IMG/VR virus record: IMGVR_UViG_3300036766_000220
Location: 1 to 38,019 of that record
Origin: a virus
Direction: 5' to 3' (one strand)
Length of the DNA stretch: 38,019 nucleotides
Shown: positions 11,803 through 21,277 of the stretch, piece after piece
How positions within the stretch are numbered: the stretch's first letter is position 1
How the letters are laid out: each line of letters begins with the position of its first letter
Translations under genes and position numbers: made by a program
The notes under the pieces: generated by a model
The model's input: the letters and a program-made list of their open reading frames with translations, nothing else
Told to the model about the DNA's origin: nothing
Databases searched by the model: none

Positions 11803-13495
11803 TCGCGCGACTAATTACGCCCGAAGGGTTGTAGCGAAGAAGATCGTTGCCGGCCCGCATGTGCGCGACGCTTGCGCGCGGCACTTGCGGGACATGAAAG
11901 AAGGCGCTTCGCGCGGATTTAAATGGGACAAGGCCGCGGCGGAAAAATCAATCAGTTTTTTCTCCGATGTGCTGCGCCTGACCGGCGGGCGGTTCGAGGG
12001 CAAACCGTTCCACCTCTTGGACTGGCAATGTTTCATCGTCGGCAGCATTTACGGCTGGAAAAATGCCGACGGCTTGCGCCGATTTCGCAAGGCCTACATC
12101 GAGACCGGAAAGGGCTCAGGAAAATCGCCGCTCGCCGCGGGTATCGGTATCAAGGGTCTTACGGCGGACAACGAAGCGCGCGCGGAAATTTACAGCGCCG
12201 CGACCAAGAAAGACCAGGCCGAAATCGTTTTCCGCGACGCGGTGGCGATGGTCCGCTATTCGCCGGAATTGAGCAGCCGCTGCCACATCAGCGGCGCGCT
12301 CGGTCGCGAGACGAACATCGCTTTCAACAAGACGATGTCGTTTTTCCGGCCGATCAGCTCGGACGAGAAGAAATCCGGCCCGCGGCCGCACGTCGGCCTG
12401 GTCGACGAGCTGCACGAACATAAAGACGCATCCGCAATCGAGATGTTGATCGCGGGTTTCAAAGGGCGCCTGCAAGCGTTGCTGGCCGCGATCACCAACG
12501 CCGGCAGCGGCAAGACCAGCGTGTGCTGGAATTATCATGAATACGCCTGCCAGGTCTGCAGCGGCATGCTCGCTGACGACGAGTTTTTCGGTTACGTCTG
12601 CGCGCTCGACGAGAACGACGACCCGTTCGCGGACGAGAAATGCTGGTTCAAGACCAATCCCAGCTTGCCGGCGCTGCCGGGGCTGAATTATCTGCGCGCC
12701 CAGGTCAAATCGGCGCGCGGCATGCCGGCGAAGGAATCGCTGGTGAAGCGGTTGAATTTCTGCATCTGGACAGAGGCCGATAGCCCGGCGATTTCATCGC
12801 ATGTGTGGATGTCTGCACGGCGCGATCTCGCGATCAAGGATTTCATCGGGCGCCGCTGCCGAGCCGGCCTCGATTTGTCGAGCACGACGGACCTGACCGC
12901 GGCGGTGCTGGCTTTCGAGCCGCGCGACGAAATCGAACCGTGGGCGGTGTTCCCCTATTTCTGGCTGCCGGGCGACGGGCTGGCCGACAAGGCGGAAAAA
13001 GACCGCGTGCCGTATCTCGCCTGGCGCGATGCGGGGTATCTCGAGACCCATCCGGGACGCGCGATCAACAAGCTTGCGGTCATCCGTCGCCTGGCCGAGA
13101 TCTGCGCCAGCTTCGAAGTGATCAGCATCGCGTATGACCGGTGGCGGATCGAAGACCTGAAAATGTTGATGACGGAAGAAGGCATCGAGCTTCCGCTCGT
13201 GCCCTTCGGCCAGGGCTACAAGGACATGGGGCCGGCGTGGGATGAATTCGAGCGCCTGCTGCTCAACAACCGGCTCGTGCACCCCGGCAATCCGGTATTC
13301 ACCTGGAATGCCGCCAACGCGATCGTGGTGGAAGACCCGGCGGGCAACAAGAAGCCGGCGAAAGACCGCGTCACGGGCCGGATGGATGGCATTGTAGCGG
13401 CCGTCATGGCGATCGGGCCGGGATCGAACGTACCGAGCGAACGCTCGTTTTGGGAAACTCAGCATGCGCCAAATCCTGATCAAGCTGCTGCCTGA
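11738..13495 (+). CDS. terL: terminase large subunit
   Basis: A 585-residue packaging motor. The N-terminal ATPase has Walker A GKGSGKS at 124-130 and Walker B VGLVDE at 219-224. The C-terminal RNase-H-like nuclease has acidic residues in AGLDLSSTTD (around 375), then AYDRW, and an Asp in RMDGIVAAV near the end. Length and domain order are usual for HK97-type terminases. It cuts concatemers and pumps DNA into proheads through the portal encoded two genes downstream. The start overlaps the small-subunit gene; the first ~20 residues may be non-native if a later start is used. Confidence 0.95.
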   Translation: MPIRKPTAPKSPRTQRRATSIDRATNYARRVVAKKIVAGPHVRDACARHLRDMKEGASRGFKWDKAAAEKSISFFSDVLRLTGGRFEGKPFHLLDWQCFIVGSIYGWKNADGLRRFRKAYIETGKGSGKSPLAAGIGIKGLTADNEARAEIYSAATKKDQAEIVFRDAVAMVRYSPELSSRCHISGALGRETNIAFNKTMSFFRPISSDEKKSGPRPHVGLVDELHEHKDASAIEMLIAGFKGRLQALLAAITNAGSGKTSVCWNYHEYACQVCSGMLADDEFFGYVCALDENDDPFADEKCWFKTNPSLPALPGLNYLRAQVKSARGMPAKESLVKRLNFCIWTEADSPAISSHVWMSARRDLAIKDFIGRRCRAGLDLSSTTDLTAAVLAFEPRDEIEPWAVFPYFWLPGDGLADKAEKDRVPYLAWRDAGYLETHPGRAINKLAVIRRLAEICASFEVISIAYDRWRIEDLKMLMTEEGIELPLVPFGQGYKDMGPAWDEFERLLLNNRLVHPGNPVFTWNAANAIVVEDPAGNKKPAKDRVTGRMDGIVAAVMAIGPGSNVPSERSFWETQHAPNPDQAAA

Positions 13496-13619
13496 TCTGC
13501 TGTTGGTGGGCGGCGCCGCGGGCGTCTCATACGGTGCATGGCTTGCGTACCCACCCGCCGGATTCATCATCGCCGGAGCGCTCTTGATCGTCGCCGGGCT
13601 GAAATTGGCGGCTGCGTAA
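13464..13619 (+). CDS. small membrane protein between terminase and portal (51 aa)
   Basis: A 51-residue protein with two hydrophobic stretches (about 10-28 and 32-50) and almost no charged residues after the first eight. It starts with ATG at 13464, within the last codons of the large terminase gene, and its stop overlaps the portal ATG at 13619. Small membrane proteins in this slot are common in siphophages, with unknown function. Confidence 0.7.
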   Translation: MRQILIKLLPDLLLVGGAAGVSYGAWLAYPPAGFIIAGALLIVAGLKLAAA

Positions 13620-14848
13620 TGGCGTTTCTCGCTGATGCCTTTGCGCGGAAAGCATCCAGCGGTGGTTATGCCCTGCTGCGGGAAATCGCTGGATGGGGCC
13701 GCACATCCGCAACCGGGAAAATCGTTAACGTCAAGACCGCGATCGAGGTCGCGGCGGTGCTGGCCTGCGTGCGGGTGAAGGCGAACGGAATCGCGCAAGT
13801 ACCGCTGAAATTAATGCGGTCAAGCAAGGATGGGCGGACACGGCGCCCGGCAATCGATCATCCGCTGCATGACATTCTCAAAAGCCGTCCAAACGAGTGG
13901 CAAACGAGCTTCGAATACCGCGAAATGCTCGCGATTCACCTGGCTTTATGCGGCAATGCGTTCTCATTCGTGAACCGATCGAACCGTGCCGGGATCATGG
14001 AATTGATCCCCTTCGAGCCCGGTAATGTGACGGTGAAACGCGCGGATGACCGGACGCTCACTTACGAAGTCCGGATGCAGAACGGCAGCATGCAATCCTT
14101 CCCGGCGAAGTCGATATGGCACGTGCGCGGGCCTTCATGGAACTCCTGGATGGGCTTGGAAGCGGTGCAGATCGCGCGCGAAGCGGTGGGCTTGGCAATG
14201 GCGACGGAAGAACAGCAAGCCAAGATGCAAAAAAATGGTGTCCGAGCGTCCGGCACTTACAGCGTCGAAGGCACGCTCAAGGAGGAGCAATACAAGGCGC
14301 TCAAAACGTGGATTAATGAGAATTATGCCGGACCGGAGCACGCTGGTGCGCCGATGGTCCTGGACCGCAACGCCAAATGGCTGCAGAACAGCATGACGGG
14401 AGTGGATGCGCAGACCATCGAGACGCGCCGCTTCCAGGTCGAGGAAATCGCGCGGCATCTCGGCGTGAACCCGATCATGATCTTTGCCGAGAGTAAGAAC
14501 ACGACCTACGCGAGCGCCGAGCAGATGTTTCTCGCCCACGTCGTTCACACGCTGGCGCCGGATTATTCTCGCATCGAACAATCGATCGACGCCAATCTGC
14601 TTACGGAAGCCGATCGCGCGGACGGGTTGTACTCGAACTTCGTGGATGCCGGGCTGCTACGCGGCTCGATCACGAATCAGAAAGACGTGATTCTCGGATA
14701 CGTCAATGGTGGCGTGATGTTCCCGAACGAAGGCCGCGCGCTGCTTGATCTCAATCCCGACACGGACCCGGCCAGCGACAAGCTGCGCATCCCCGCGAAT
14801 ATCGTCGGGGCTGTGCCGACAGAAAAACCGACAGGAGCAACGGCATGA
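13619..14848 (+). CDS. portal protein (HK97 family)
   Basis: A 409-residue portal that forms the dodecameric ring at one head vertex, through which DNA passes. The family pattern is clear: TAIEVAAVLACVRVKANGIAQVPLKLM near 40-65 (quoted in part), HPLHDILKSRPNEWQTSFEY near 78-97, and RRFQVEEIARHLGVNP near 265-280, ending in an NPDTDPASDKL tail. The ATG at 13619 overlaps the preceding stop; an upstream reading is not supported. Its stop overlaps the protease ATG (ATGA). Confidence 0.95.
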   Translation: MAFLADAFARKASSGGYALLREIAGWGRTSATGKIVNVKTAIEVAAVLACVRVKANGIAQVPLKLMRSSKDGRTRRPAIDHPLHDILKSRPNEWQTSFEYREMLAIHLALCGNAFSFVNRSNRAGIMELIPFEPGNVTVKRADDRTLTYEVRMQNGSMQSFPAKSIWHVRGPSWNSWMGLEAVQIAREAVGLAMATEEQQAKMQKNGVRASGTYSVEGTLKEEQYKALKTWINENYAGPEHAGAPMVLDRNAKWLQNSMTGVDAQTIETRRFQVEEIARHLGVNPIMIFAESKNTTYASAEQMFLAHVVHTLAPDYSRIEQSIDANLLTEADRADGLYSNFVDAGLLRGSITNQKDVILGYVNGGVMFPNEGRALLDLNPDTDPASDKLRIPANIVGAVPTEKPTGATA

Positions 14849-15594
14849 ACGAACTCAAGGCAATTTCTCAGACCGATACCGAGTTGCGCGTCGGAAATTA
14901 CATGGTGCTGTTCGGCGGGCGCGACCTGACCGGTGAGTTCTTTACCAAGAGCACGGATTTTCGGAGCAATTATACCGATTTGGGCGTGCTCTATGTCGAT
15001 TTCGAGCATGGCCGTGATGCTGAAAAGGCCGGCAATTCGCAGGACAACGTCCTCGGAATCGTCGACTGGAAATCTTCGAAGGTGGACGAAACCGGCATTT
15101 TCGTCGAGCGCGTGCTCAACCGCCGCGCGAAATACATCGAATTTCTGAGACAGCTGATTGAGGCCGGAGTCATGGGCACTTCGAGCGAGGCCATTCCCGG
15201 CGCCACGCGGAGAAAAAGCGGAGGCGAGATCGTTGAATGGCCGCTGATGCGCGACTCTCTCACGGTCACACCGATCGATCTGCGCATGATGACTGGCAAC
15301 GTAATCAGCGCGGCGAAGGCGCTCGCCGATATTTTTCCGAACAGCAAGTCGCTGGCATTGATTACCGGGGACGGCGCAGAGAAACCCAGCGGCCGCATCA
15401 AGATTATCGAAACGATTGCATCGCTCGGCGATGCGGAAGACTGCCTGCGGGATGCAGGCTGGAGCCGCAAGGAAGCCAAGGCGCTGCTGTCGCGCGTTAA
15501 AGGTCTTCCGCAGCGGGATGCTGATGAGGGCGAAATACAAAGGGCCGCGGAAGCGCTCAAGCGCACAGCGGCAATGCTCTATCCATCAATCTGA
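14845..15594 (+). CDS. HK97-type prohead protease
   Basis: A 249-residue assembly protease that trims the capsid protein during head maturation. The catalytic His is in DFEHG (about 55) and the catalytic Ser in GVMGTSSEA (about 113 or 114). Helical C-terminal ~60 residues resemble a scaffolding-like tail that may help core assembly. It lies between portal and capsid genes, as usual, and overlaps the portal stop. Confidence 0.9.
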   Translation: MNELKAISQTDTELRVGNYMVLFGGRDLTGEFFTKSTDFRSNYTDLGVLYVDFEHGRDAEKAGNSQDNVLGIVDWKSSKVDETGIFVERVLNRRAKYIEFLRQLIEAGVMGTSSEAIPGATRRKSGGEIVEWPLMRDSLTVTPIDLRMMTGNVISAAKALADIFPNSKSLALITGDGAEKPSGRIKIIETIASLGDAEDCLRDAGWSRKEAKALLSRVKGLPQRDADEGEIQRAAEALKRTAAMLYPSI

Positions 15595-15605
15595 AAGGAC
15601 ACATC

Positions 15606-16823
15606 ATGGAACTCAAGGATCTCGCCGCCCTGATCGAAGACCAGGGCAGGGCGTGGGAAGCATTCAAGAAAGCGAACGATGCGCGGCTTGCCGCCATAGA
15701 GGCCAAGGGCTACGCGCCCGCCGAGCTTACCGAGAAGGTCGAGAAGATCAACGCCGATATCGCATCGATCGGCAAGCAGATGACCGACATCGAAAAGAAA
15801 GCTGGGCGCCCGAAAGCTGATGGCGACAAGGAGGTTACGCCCGAGCAGGCCGAATACCGCAAGGCGTTCGGTCTCTACCTGCGCAAGGGACGCGCCGATG
15901 GGCTGGAAGAACTCGGCCGCAAGGCGATGAATACAGGTTCCGATCCGGACGGCGGCTATCTGGTGGTGCCGGAAATGGATCTGGCCATCGACCGCGTTGC
16001 AGGGACGATGGGCGGGCTCGCTCCACTGTGCGACACCATCACCATCGGCACTGCGAAGTGGGAAAAGCTGGTGAAGACTTCCGGCATGGCGATGCGTCGG
16101 GTTGCCGAGGGGGCCACGGGTGGGGAAACCACCGAGCCGAAGTTCGCCAAGGTCGCGATCGAGGTCTTTCCGGCCGAGGTCGAGCCGTGGGTATTCAACG
16201 AAACGCTGGAGGATTCGCGCATCGATCTGGAATCCGATCTAGCGAATGAAGCGGCGATCGGGTTCACGGAAGGGGCCAACGCGGAATACATCACCGGCAA
16301 CGGTGTTGGAAAAGCCCGCGGTATCACGGCCTATACCAACGTTTTGAATTCCGCCTACGCCTGGGGCTCGGTTGGCTATGTCGTATCAGGGAAGACCGCT
16401 GCGTTTGCTTCCGTCGCGCCCTCGGACAAGATCGTCGATTTGCAGCACGCCCTCAAGTCGCAGTATCGCCAGGGCGCGGCGTTCGTTATGAACGATTCCA
16501 CGCTCGGCACGGTGCGGCAACTGAAGGACGGTAGCGGAAGCTACTATCTGTGGAATCCGGATGCCGCGGCCGGATTTGGTGGGCGGCTGCTTGGTTCTCC
16601 GGTGGTGATCGACGACAACATGGCGAACGTCGGCGCCGGCGCCTATGCCATTGCCTTTGGCAACTGGAAGCGCGCCTACAAGATCGTCAATCGCGCCGGG
16701 ACGACTCTGATCCGCGACAACATCACGGCCAAGGGTCAGACCAAATTTAATTTTAGGCGCAGGTTCGGCGGTGGCGTCGTCAACTACGAGGCGTTCAAGC
16801 TGTTCAAGGTGGCGACTTCGTAG
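15606..16823 (+). CDS. major capsid protein (HK97 fold)
   Basis: A 405-residue capsid protein. The first ~105 residues are a charged coiled-coil-like delta domain expected to be cleaved by the upstream protease. The mature part starts near the GSDPDGGYLVVPEM stretch (about 118-131), typical of the N-arm of HK97 folds. Further family features are the EVEPWVFNETLEDS region and FVMNDSTLGTVRQLKD. A terminator with a UUCG loop follows, so this gene ends a strongly expressed transcript segment. Confidence 0.95.
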   Translation: MELKDLAALIEDQGRAWEAFKKANDARLAAIEAKGYAPAELTEKVEKINADIASIGKQMTDIEKKAGRPKADGDKEVTPEQAEYRKAFGLYLRKGRADGLEELGRKAMNTGSDPDGGYLVVPEMDLAIDRVAGTMGGLAPLCDTITIGTAKWEKLVKTSGMAMRRVAEGATGGETTEPKFAKVAIEVFPAEVEPWVFNETLEDSRIDLESDLANEAAIGFTEGANAEYITGNGVGKARGITAYTNVLNSAYAWGSVGYVVSGKTAAFASVAPSDKIVDLQHALKSQYRQGAAFVMNDSTLGTVRQLKDGSGSYYLWNPDAAAGFGGRLLGSPVVIDDNMANVGAGAYAIAFGNWKRAYKIVNRAGTTLIRDNITAKGQTKFNFRRRFGGGVVNYEAFKLFKVATS

Positions 16824-16845
16824 GCTGGTTCAAGCAACGAAACAT

Positions 16846-16866
16846 AGCCCGCTTCGGCGGGCTTTT
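16846..16866 (+). terminator. intrinsic terminator after capsid gene
   Basis: AGCCCGC (16846-16852) pairs with GCGGGCT (16857-16863) across a TTCG tetraloop, followed by TTTTC. It separates capsid from the accessory block and should lower expression of the downstream genes. Confidence 0.9.
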
Positions 16867-16906
16867 CATTGTGGGTAGCAAACTTCTTACCTGAAAGGTA
16901 ATCATC

Positions 16907-17341
16907 ATGACGATCAGAGACATGCACGACAACGTGCGCACGAAAACAGGCATCAAAGCGGGGGCATTTGCATCTGCTGCTGGACAGGCCGGCAAGATCA
17001 TCGACCGGCAAGGCTATGGTGGCGTGGAATTCGTGTTCGCTTATGGCGAGATCACGTCTTCCGCCGCGACCATTCCCGTGGTTATCAAGGAGGGCCTTGT
17101 CACGACTACGCTGACCAGCGTCGCAGATGCCGATCTTCTGGGCACCGAATTGCTGGCTGGTATTGCGGCCGGTGCGCGGACTTCCGGGACCGGCAAGAAC
17201 GTGACGAAGCGGATCGGTTACATCGGCCAGAAACGCTATGTTCAGGCGAGCCTCGGAGCGGCTACGACATCGGCGGCGGTGCCTGTGTCGATCACGGCCA
17301 TTCTGCACAGCCCGGCCAACGCGCCGCAAACGAACCCGTAA
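16907..17341 (+). CDS. putative head decoration or minor structural protein
   Basis: A 144-residue Ala/Thr/Gly-rich protein, predicted beta-rich with repeated short strands and no membrane segment. It lies immediately after the capsid terminator, the slot of decoration or minor structural proteins in phages such as lambda and HK97 relatives, so a virion role is likely but inferred. Ser and Thr make up a large share of its residues. A GGTAA-type spacer with AAAGG precedes the ATG. Confidence 0.7.
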   Translation: MTIRDMHDNVRTKTGIKAGAFASAAGQAGKIIDRQGYGGVEFVFAYGEITSSAATIPVVIKEGLVTTTLTSVADADLLGTELLAGIAAGARTSGTGKNVTKRIGYIGQKRYVQASLGAATTSAAVPVSITAILHSPANAPQTNP

Positions 17342-17379
17342 AAGGGACACGGACGCGCTGCTCACCCAGCGCGCCGCCG

Positions 17380-17402
17380 GATAACGTAACCGGCATTTTC
17401 AA
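17380..17402 (+). terminator. weak terminator-like hairpin
   Basis: GCCGG and CCGGC pair across nine bases and are followed by ATTTTC, after a further stem (GCGCTG/CAGCGC) just upstream. The T-run is short, so it may only attenuate transcription into the next gene. Confidence 0.4.
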
Positions 17403-17421
17403 TTTCTGGTGAGAGAAAATC

Positions 17422-18765
17422 ATGAATGAAGGCGAAAGACAAGTTGCGCCAACGCTGGACGGCATCCGGCGCGATCACGTGGCGCGGTACGAATTCGCGG
17501 CACGCATATTGCCCAAGGGCAGCCGCATCATAGACTTCGCCTGCGGGGTCGGGTACGGAACGCGCATCCTGGAAGACGCCGGACATCAGCCGCGCGGTTT
17601 TGATTGCGACAGCGAGGCGCTGGCATACGGCCGCGAGCATTATACGCACCATAATTCGCCGCAGGGCCTGTTTTGTTTCGGTGATGGTGATACCACTGGC
17701 GAGCTCGGCGAATACGATGCGGCGGTCTGTTTCGAGACTGTCGAGCACATTGAAGACCCGCGCCCGCTGTTAAAGGCTCTGAGGGTATCTGCGCCGCTCT
17801 TGATCGCCAGCGTGCCGAATGAAGATGTGATTCCGTTCCAGAATGCTGCTGGTGATACAGCGCCGTTTCATTTTCGCCACTATACGAAACACGAATTCAA
17901 AGCTCTGTTGCAACAATGTGGCTGGTGCGTGACAGAGTGGCATGGACAGGAGGGACCGGAGTCCGAAGTCGAGCCGAACGTGAACGGGAGGACGCTGATT
18001 GCGATAGCAAGACGCGAGGCAGTGCCGGATGAGACGATTTCCGGTAAGCACGTTGCAATCCTTGGGCTTGGCGGGAGCTTGGATCAGTATCTGGAAATTA
18101 CCAAGCGATTGGGCGGCAGGTCGAAATTCTGCGACGAGACGTGGGCAATCAATGCGCTGGGCGACATCTTCCAATGCGATTTGGTTTTCCACATGGACGA
18201 CGTGCGTATTCAGGAGATCCGTGCGGCTGCTGCGCCGGAATCGAACATAGCGGCAATGCTGCCGTGGTTGAAGGCGAGCAAGGTTCCAGTGGTGACGAGC
18301 CGCGCGCACCCGGATTACCCGGCGCTGGTCGAATACCCGCTTGAGGATGTGCTGAACAACCTCGGGCATGACTATTTCAATTCAACCAGTGCATATGCGG
18401 TGGCGCTTGCGATCCACATCGGGGTGGCGAAGATCAGCCTGTTCGGGATTGATTTCACATTACCAAATCAGCACCAGGCGGAAAAGGGCAGGGCGTGTGT
18501 TGAATACTGGTTAGGCAAGGCGCAGGAACGCGGGATCAAGATCAGCCTGCCGAAGACTACGACGCTGATGGACGCCTGCCACACGAGGGCCGAACGGCTT
18601 TACGGCTACGACACGGTAGACGTGCGATTTGACATTCAGCCTGACGGCGGGGTGAAACTGAATTTTGTTCCACGGGAAACGCTGCCGACAGCAGCAGAGA
18701 TTGAGGCTAACTACGATCACTCGGCACCGATTGCCGATCAGCACTTGAGAAAGGAAACATCATGA
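17422..18765 (+). CDS. SAM methyltransferase fused to Maf/DUF115-like glycosyltransferase domain
   Basis: A 447-residue two-domain protein. Residues about 1-200 are a class I methyltransferase (IDFACGVGYG at 37-46, acidic VCFETVEHIEDP near 102-113). Residues about 205-400 show the pattern of DUF115 (MptE-like, related to the Maf flagellin glycosyltransferases): GLGGSLD at 215-221, HMDD at 257-260, STSAYAVALAIH at 321-332, and LFGID at 340-344. The combination suggests a sugar or phosphate transferase joined to an O- or N-methyltransferase. In a structural gene block it may modify virion proteins or protect the virus. Assignment to the glycosyltransferase relatives is inference. Confidence 0.7.
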   Translation: MNEGERQVAPTLDGIRRDHVARYEFAARILPKGSRIIDFACGVGYGTRILEDAGHQPRGFDCDSEALAYGREHYTHHNSPQGLFCFGDGDTTGELGEYDAAVCFETVEHIEDPRPLLKALRVSAPLLIASVPNEDVIPFQNAAGDTAPFHFRHYTKHEFKALLQQCGWCVTEWHGQEGPESEVEPNVNGRTLIAIARREAVPDETISGKHVAILGLGGSLDQYLEITKRLGGRSKFCDETWAINALGDIFQCDLVFHMDDVRIQEIRAAAAPESNIAAMLPWLKASKVPVVTSRAHPDYPALVEYPLEDVLNNLGHDYFNSTSAYAVALAIHIGVAKISLFGIDFTLPNQHQAEKGRACVEYWLGKAQERGIKISLPKTTTLMDACHTRAERLYGYDTVDVRFDIQPDGGVKLNFVPRETLPTAAEIEANYDHSAPIADQHLRKETS

Positions 18766-19727
18766 GCCTGAGAGACAATCTACTCGCGGTCGGAATTGAT
18801 CCGGCGGTTGCCAATATCCTCGATGATTGGTATGAGCGGGCCGACGCGCTCGCCTCTGCTGGGGTTGTAAATAATAATGGCGGAACGGTAACAGTTGCCG
18901 AGCAGGGCGACGGGACGATACACAAGAGCATTTTCAACCTGACGGCGGCGCCGGTAACATTGACGGACGACGCGGGCGCGGGTCAGTGGGCGGCGCTGAA
19001 GCTGTACGATTTTCCGGCAGGCAACATCGTAACGCTTGGGGCGGTAATCGACGCCGCGCTGACGCTGAATGAGGCATGGTGGCAGGACAACGCGCCTGGC
19101 GACGTCGGGCTGGGAACGGCGGCAACCACGGACGGCACGACGCTTGCCGCGGCGGAGCAGAACATTGCCCCCACCACGGCGATCACCGCCTCTGCGCAGA
19201 TCGCGCCGCTCGACACGCAGTCTACCGGCGTTGGCGTTTCTGGCGCTGCGGGCGGGACGGACGCTGACGGCGTGCTGAACATACGCATCGACGATCAGAC
19301 CGCACACATGCCCGACGTGGTGACCAACGGCGCGTTCACCACGGACACCGGCTGGACCAAGGGCACGGGCTGGACGGTGGACGCGGCGAACAGCAACACC
19401 GCGGCAAGCGATGGATCGCAGACCGCGGCATCCGATCTCGAGCAGGCGGTAGCGTTTGTCGCGGGCGTGACTTACAAGACGGTGTTCGATGTTACGCGCT
19501 CGGCTGGCAGTGTGCGTCTCAGCATCGGCGGCACGCTCGGCACTGCCCGTTCCTCGGGCGCCACGTTCACCGAGAACATCGTCGCGGGGTCGGATGGCGT
19601 GCTCGCAGTAGTGGCGGACGCGGACTTTGTCGGCACCATCGATAACTTGGTTGTGACTCCGCTGACTGGCACTGGCACGGTCACCGGGACGGTAACGGTG
19701 GCGTGGATCAACACAGGGGACTTCTGA
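18762..19727 (+). CDS. putative virion decoration protein with carbohydrate-binding-like domain
   Basis: A 321-residue protein. The N-terminal ~170 residues are Thr/Ala/Gly-rich and beta-like. A second domain from about 185 begins VVTNGAFTTDTGWTKGTGW, the opening typical of CBM4/9-type carbohydrate-binding jelly rolls, and runs to about 305. It probably sits on the capsid and may bind host or environmental polysaccharide. Translation couples to the methyltransferase gene (ATGA overlap) and to the next gene. High Thr/Ser content makes it a possible glycosylation target. Confidence 0.6.
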   Translation: MSLRDNLLAVGIDPAVANILDDWYERADALASAGVVNNNGGTVTVAEQGDGTIHKSIFNLTAAPVTLTDDAGAGQWAALKLYDFPAGNIVTLGAVIDAALTLNEAWWQDNAPGDVGLGTAATTDGTTLAAAEQNIAPTTAITASAQIAPLDTQSTGVGVSGAAGGTDADGVLNIRIDDQTAHMPDVVTNGAFTTDTGWTKGTGWTVDAANSNTAASDGSQTAASDLEQAVAFVAGVTYKTVFDVTRSAGSVRLSIGGTLGTARSSGATFTENIVAGSDGVLAVVADADFVGTIDNLVVTPLTGTGTVTGTVTVAWINTGDF

Positions 19728-19942
19728 TGCTTTACGAAATCCTCAGGGATTTTCCCGGCTCGCAGGATGGCCGTTTCACCGATCAATTTAAGGCTGGCAC
19801 GCGGCGCGAATTGTCCGACTATCTTGCTGCAATCGTTGTCCCTGCCGGATGGGCGCGGGCGGTTGGCGAGAAAGTCGAGATCAACAACAAAGCCGTGGTT
19901 AGCGACGGAAGCAATCAGGCGATGCGGCGCGGGAAGAAGTAA
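19727..19942 (+). CDS. small hypothetical protein (71 aa)
   Basis: ATG 19727 overlaps the preceding stop (TGATG). The product is soluble and basic at its C terminus (RRGKK). No family is recognised. Its place among candidate decoration proteins suggests a minor structural or assembly role. Confidence 0.65.
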   Translation: MLYEILRDFPGSQDGRFTDQFKAGTRRELSDYLAAIVVPAGWARAVGEKVEINNKAVVSDGSNQAMRRGKK

Positions 19943-19975
19943 CGTTTCCAAACACGGTAACGAAAGGAACCTGTC

Positions 19976-20401
19976 ATGGCGAGCAAACTGAACTACGTCG
20001 CGGCGTTAGAAAAAGCCCGCATGGACGAAATCACTACGGCGGTAGGCAGTGCGGGCAAGCTGTTTATGTTCAAGGGAACACAACCGGCCGGCCCCGGCAC
20101 AACGCACGCCGAGGTATTGGTGGCGGGCCCGTTCACTCTCGGTTCGCCGTTCGCGCCTGGCGCGACGAGCGCGCTGCCCTCGGTGCTGTCTCCGACGCTG
20201 CCCAGCAACGTCAATGCGACGACGAGTGACCAGCCGACGTGGTGGCGGGTGACGACCTCGGCGGGATCGGCGACCAGCGCCGGTATCGTTGACGGCAGTG
20301 CGGCTACATCGGGCGCGGACATGACCGTTGGCCCGACGACCGCCGGCCAGCCGGTGGCGATCACCGCTTGGACTCTGAGCAGCGCGACTTACGGGCATTA
20401 A
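19976..20401 (+). CDS. Ser/Thr/Ala-rich structural protein (141 aa)
   Basis: A 141-residue protein; after a short N-terminal helix it is mostly Ser, Thr, Ala, Gly and Pro, with little charge. Such low-complexity beta-rich sequences are usual in virion decoration or fibre subunits. AAAGGA precedes the ATG. It lies directly before a DUF115/Maf-like gene, so it could be a substrate of that enzyme. Confidence 0.65.
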   Translation: MASKLNYVAALEKARMDEITTAVGSAGKLFMFKGTQPAGPGTTHAEVLVAGPFTLGSPFAPGATSALPSVLSPTLPSNVNATTSDQPTWWRVTTSAGSATSAGIVDGSAATSGADMTVGPTTAGQPVAITAWTLSSATYGH

Positions 20402-20410
20402 GACGATGTC

Positions 20411-21277
20411 GTGTTCAAGACGCCTCTCACAGCCACGGAGCGCCTCGCGCGAATGCGAGAGAACGCGCAGCGTTTCGATTGCGCACGGCTGCATCCCACG
20501 CCGCCCGGCATCAAGCGCGGGATAATCTCCGTCTGCGGTTTCGGCCCCTCCCTTGCCGATACATGGCGAGAGATCAAGGGCCGCGTCATGACGACAAGTG
20601 GCGCGCATGATTTTTTGATCGGGAAGGGCGTGATTCCGAAGTATCACGTCGAAACAGACCCGCGCGAGCACAAGGTAAATTTCGTCCGCAATTCGCACCC
20701 GGACGTGACTTACCTGATTAACTCGCAATGCCATCCGAAGATGTTTGAAATGTTGCTGGCGGCTGGCCGGCGCGTGCTGATGTGGCATGGCTTTACAGAC
20801 GATGACGCTGAGGCGCAAATCGCGCTGATGGAATCCCTTGAGCCGGGCGCGCGCCTGATGGCCGGCGGCACCAACGCCGGGATGCGCGCAATTGTAGCAG
20901 CGCGCGAGTTGGGTTACACCCGCTTCTATCTTCACGGCATGGATTGCTGCTACCGGGGCGAGGAACAGTGGGCGGGCGAGCACTTCACCAAAAAATGCTA
21001 CCCGGTCAAGATCGAGGTTGAAGGCCGCGTGTTTGAGACTTCCGAGCAGATGATGCAATCCACGGACGATTTTTTCAACACGCTTCACATGCTTTCCGGG
21101 TGCAGCTTCAAGATTTACGGTGACGGACTGCTGGAAGCGCGGATGCAGATGTTCATGCGCGACCGCGATAAGGCGCTTAACTGGGGCTGGTGGAAGCCGG
21201 TGGATTTTGCGCTGAAAAAACTTATTATTGAGCGCCCATTGCCGGACGCCGAACCTAAACTGCGGCGTTCGGCATGA
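20411..21277 (+). CDS. Maf/DUF115-like (MptE-like) protein, candidate glycosyltransferase
   Basis: A 288-residue protein with the core pattern of the DUF115/Maf family: VCGFGPSL at 41-48 (the GxGPSL nucleotide-binding loop), YHVETDP at 78-84, GGTNAGMRAIVAA at 152-164 and YLHGMD at 173-178. Maf family members transfer pseudaminic- or legionaminic-type sugars to flagellin. Here no flagellar genes are present; the gene precedes a Ser/Thr-rich fibre, so virion glycosylation is the attractive reading. Starts with GTG at 20411; the alternative ATG at 20453 would cost 14 residues. Confidence 0.7.
   Translation: MFKTPLTATERLARMRENAQRFDCARLHPTPPGIKRGIISVCGFGPSLADTWREIKGRVMTTSGAHDFLIGKGVIPKYHVETDPREHKVNFVRNSHPDVTYLINSQCHPKMFEMLLAAGRRVLMWHGFTDDDAEAQIALMESLEPGARLMAGGTNAGMRAIVAARELGYTRFYLHGMDCCYRGEEQWAGEHFTKKCYPVKIEVEGRVFETSEQMMQSTDDFFNTLHMLSGCSFKIYGDGLLEARMQMFMRDRDKALNWGWWKPVDFALKKLIIERPLPDAEPKLRRSA

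Noticed and set aside
11738-13495. Checked the terminase for intein or intron interruption.
   Set aside because: Motifs are in order, uninterrupted and at normal spacing.
16846-16866. Hairpin considered as a recombination or attachment site.
   Set aside because: The UUCG loop, GC stem and T-run are a standard intrinsic terminator.
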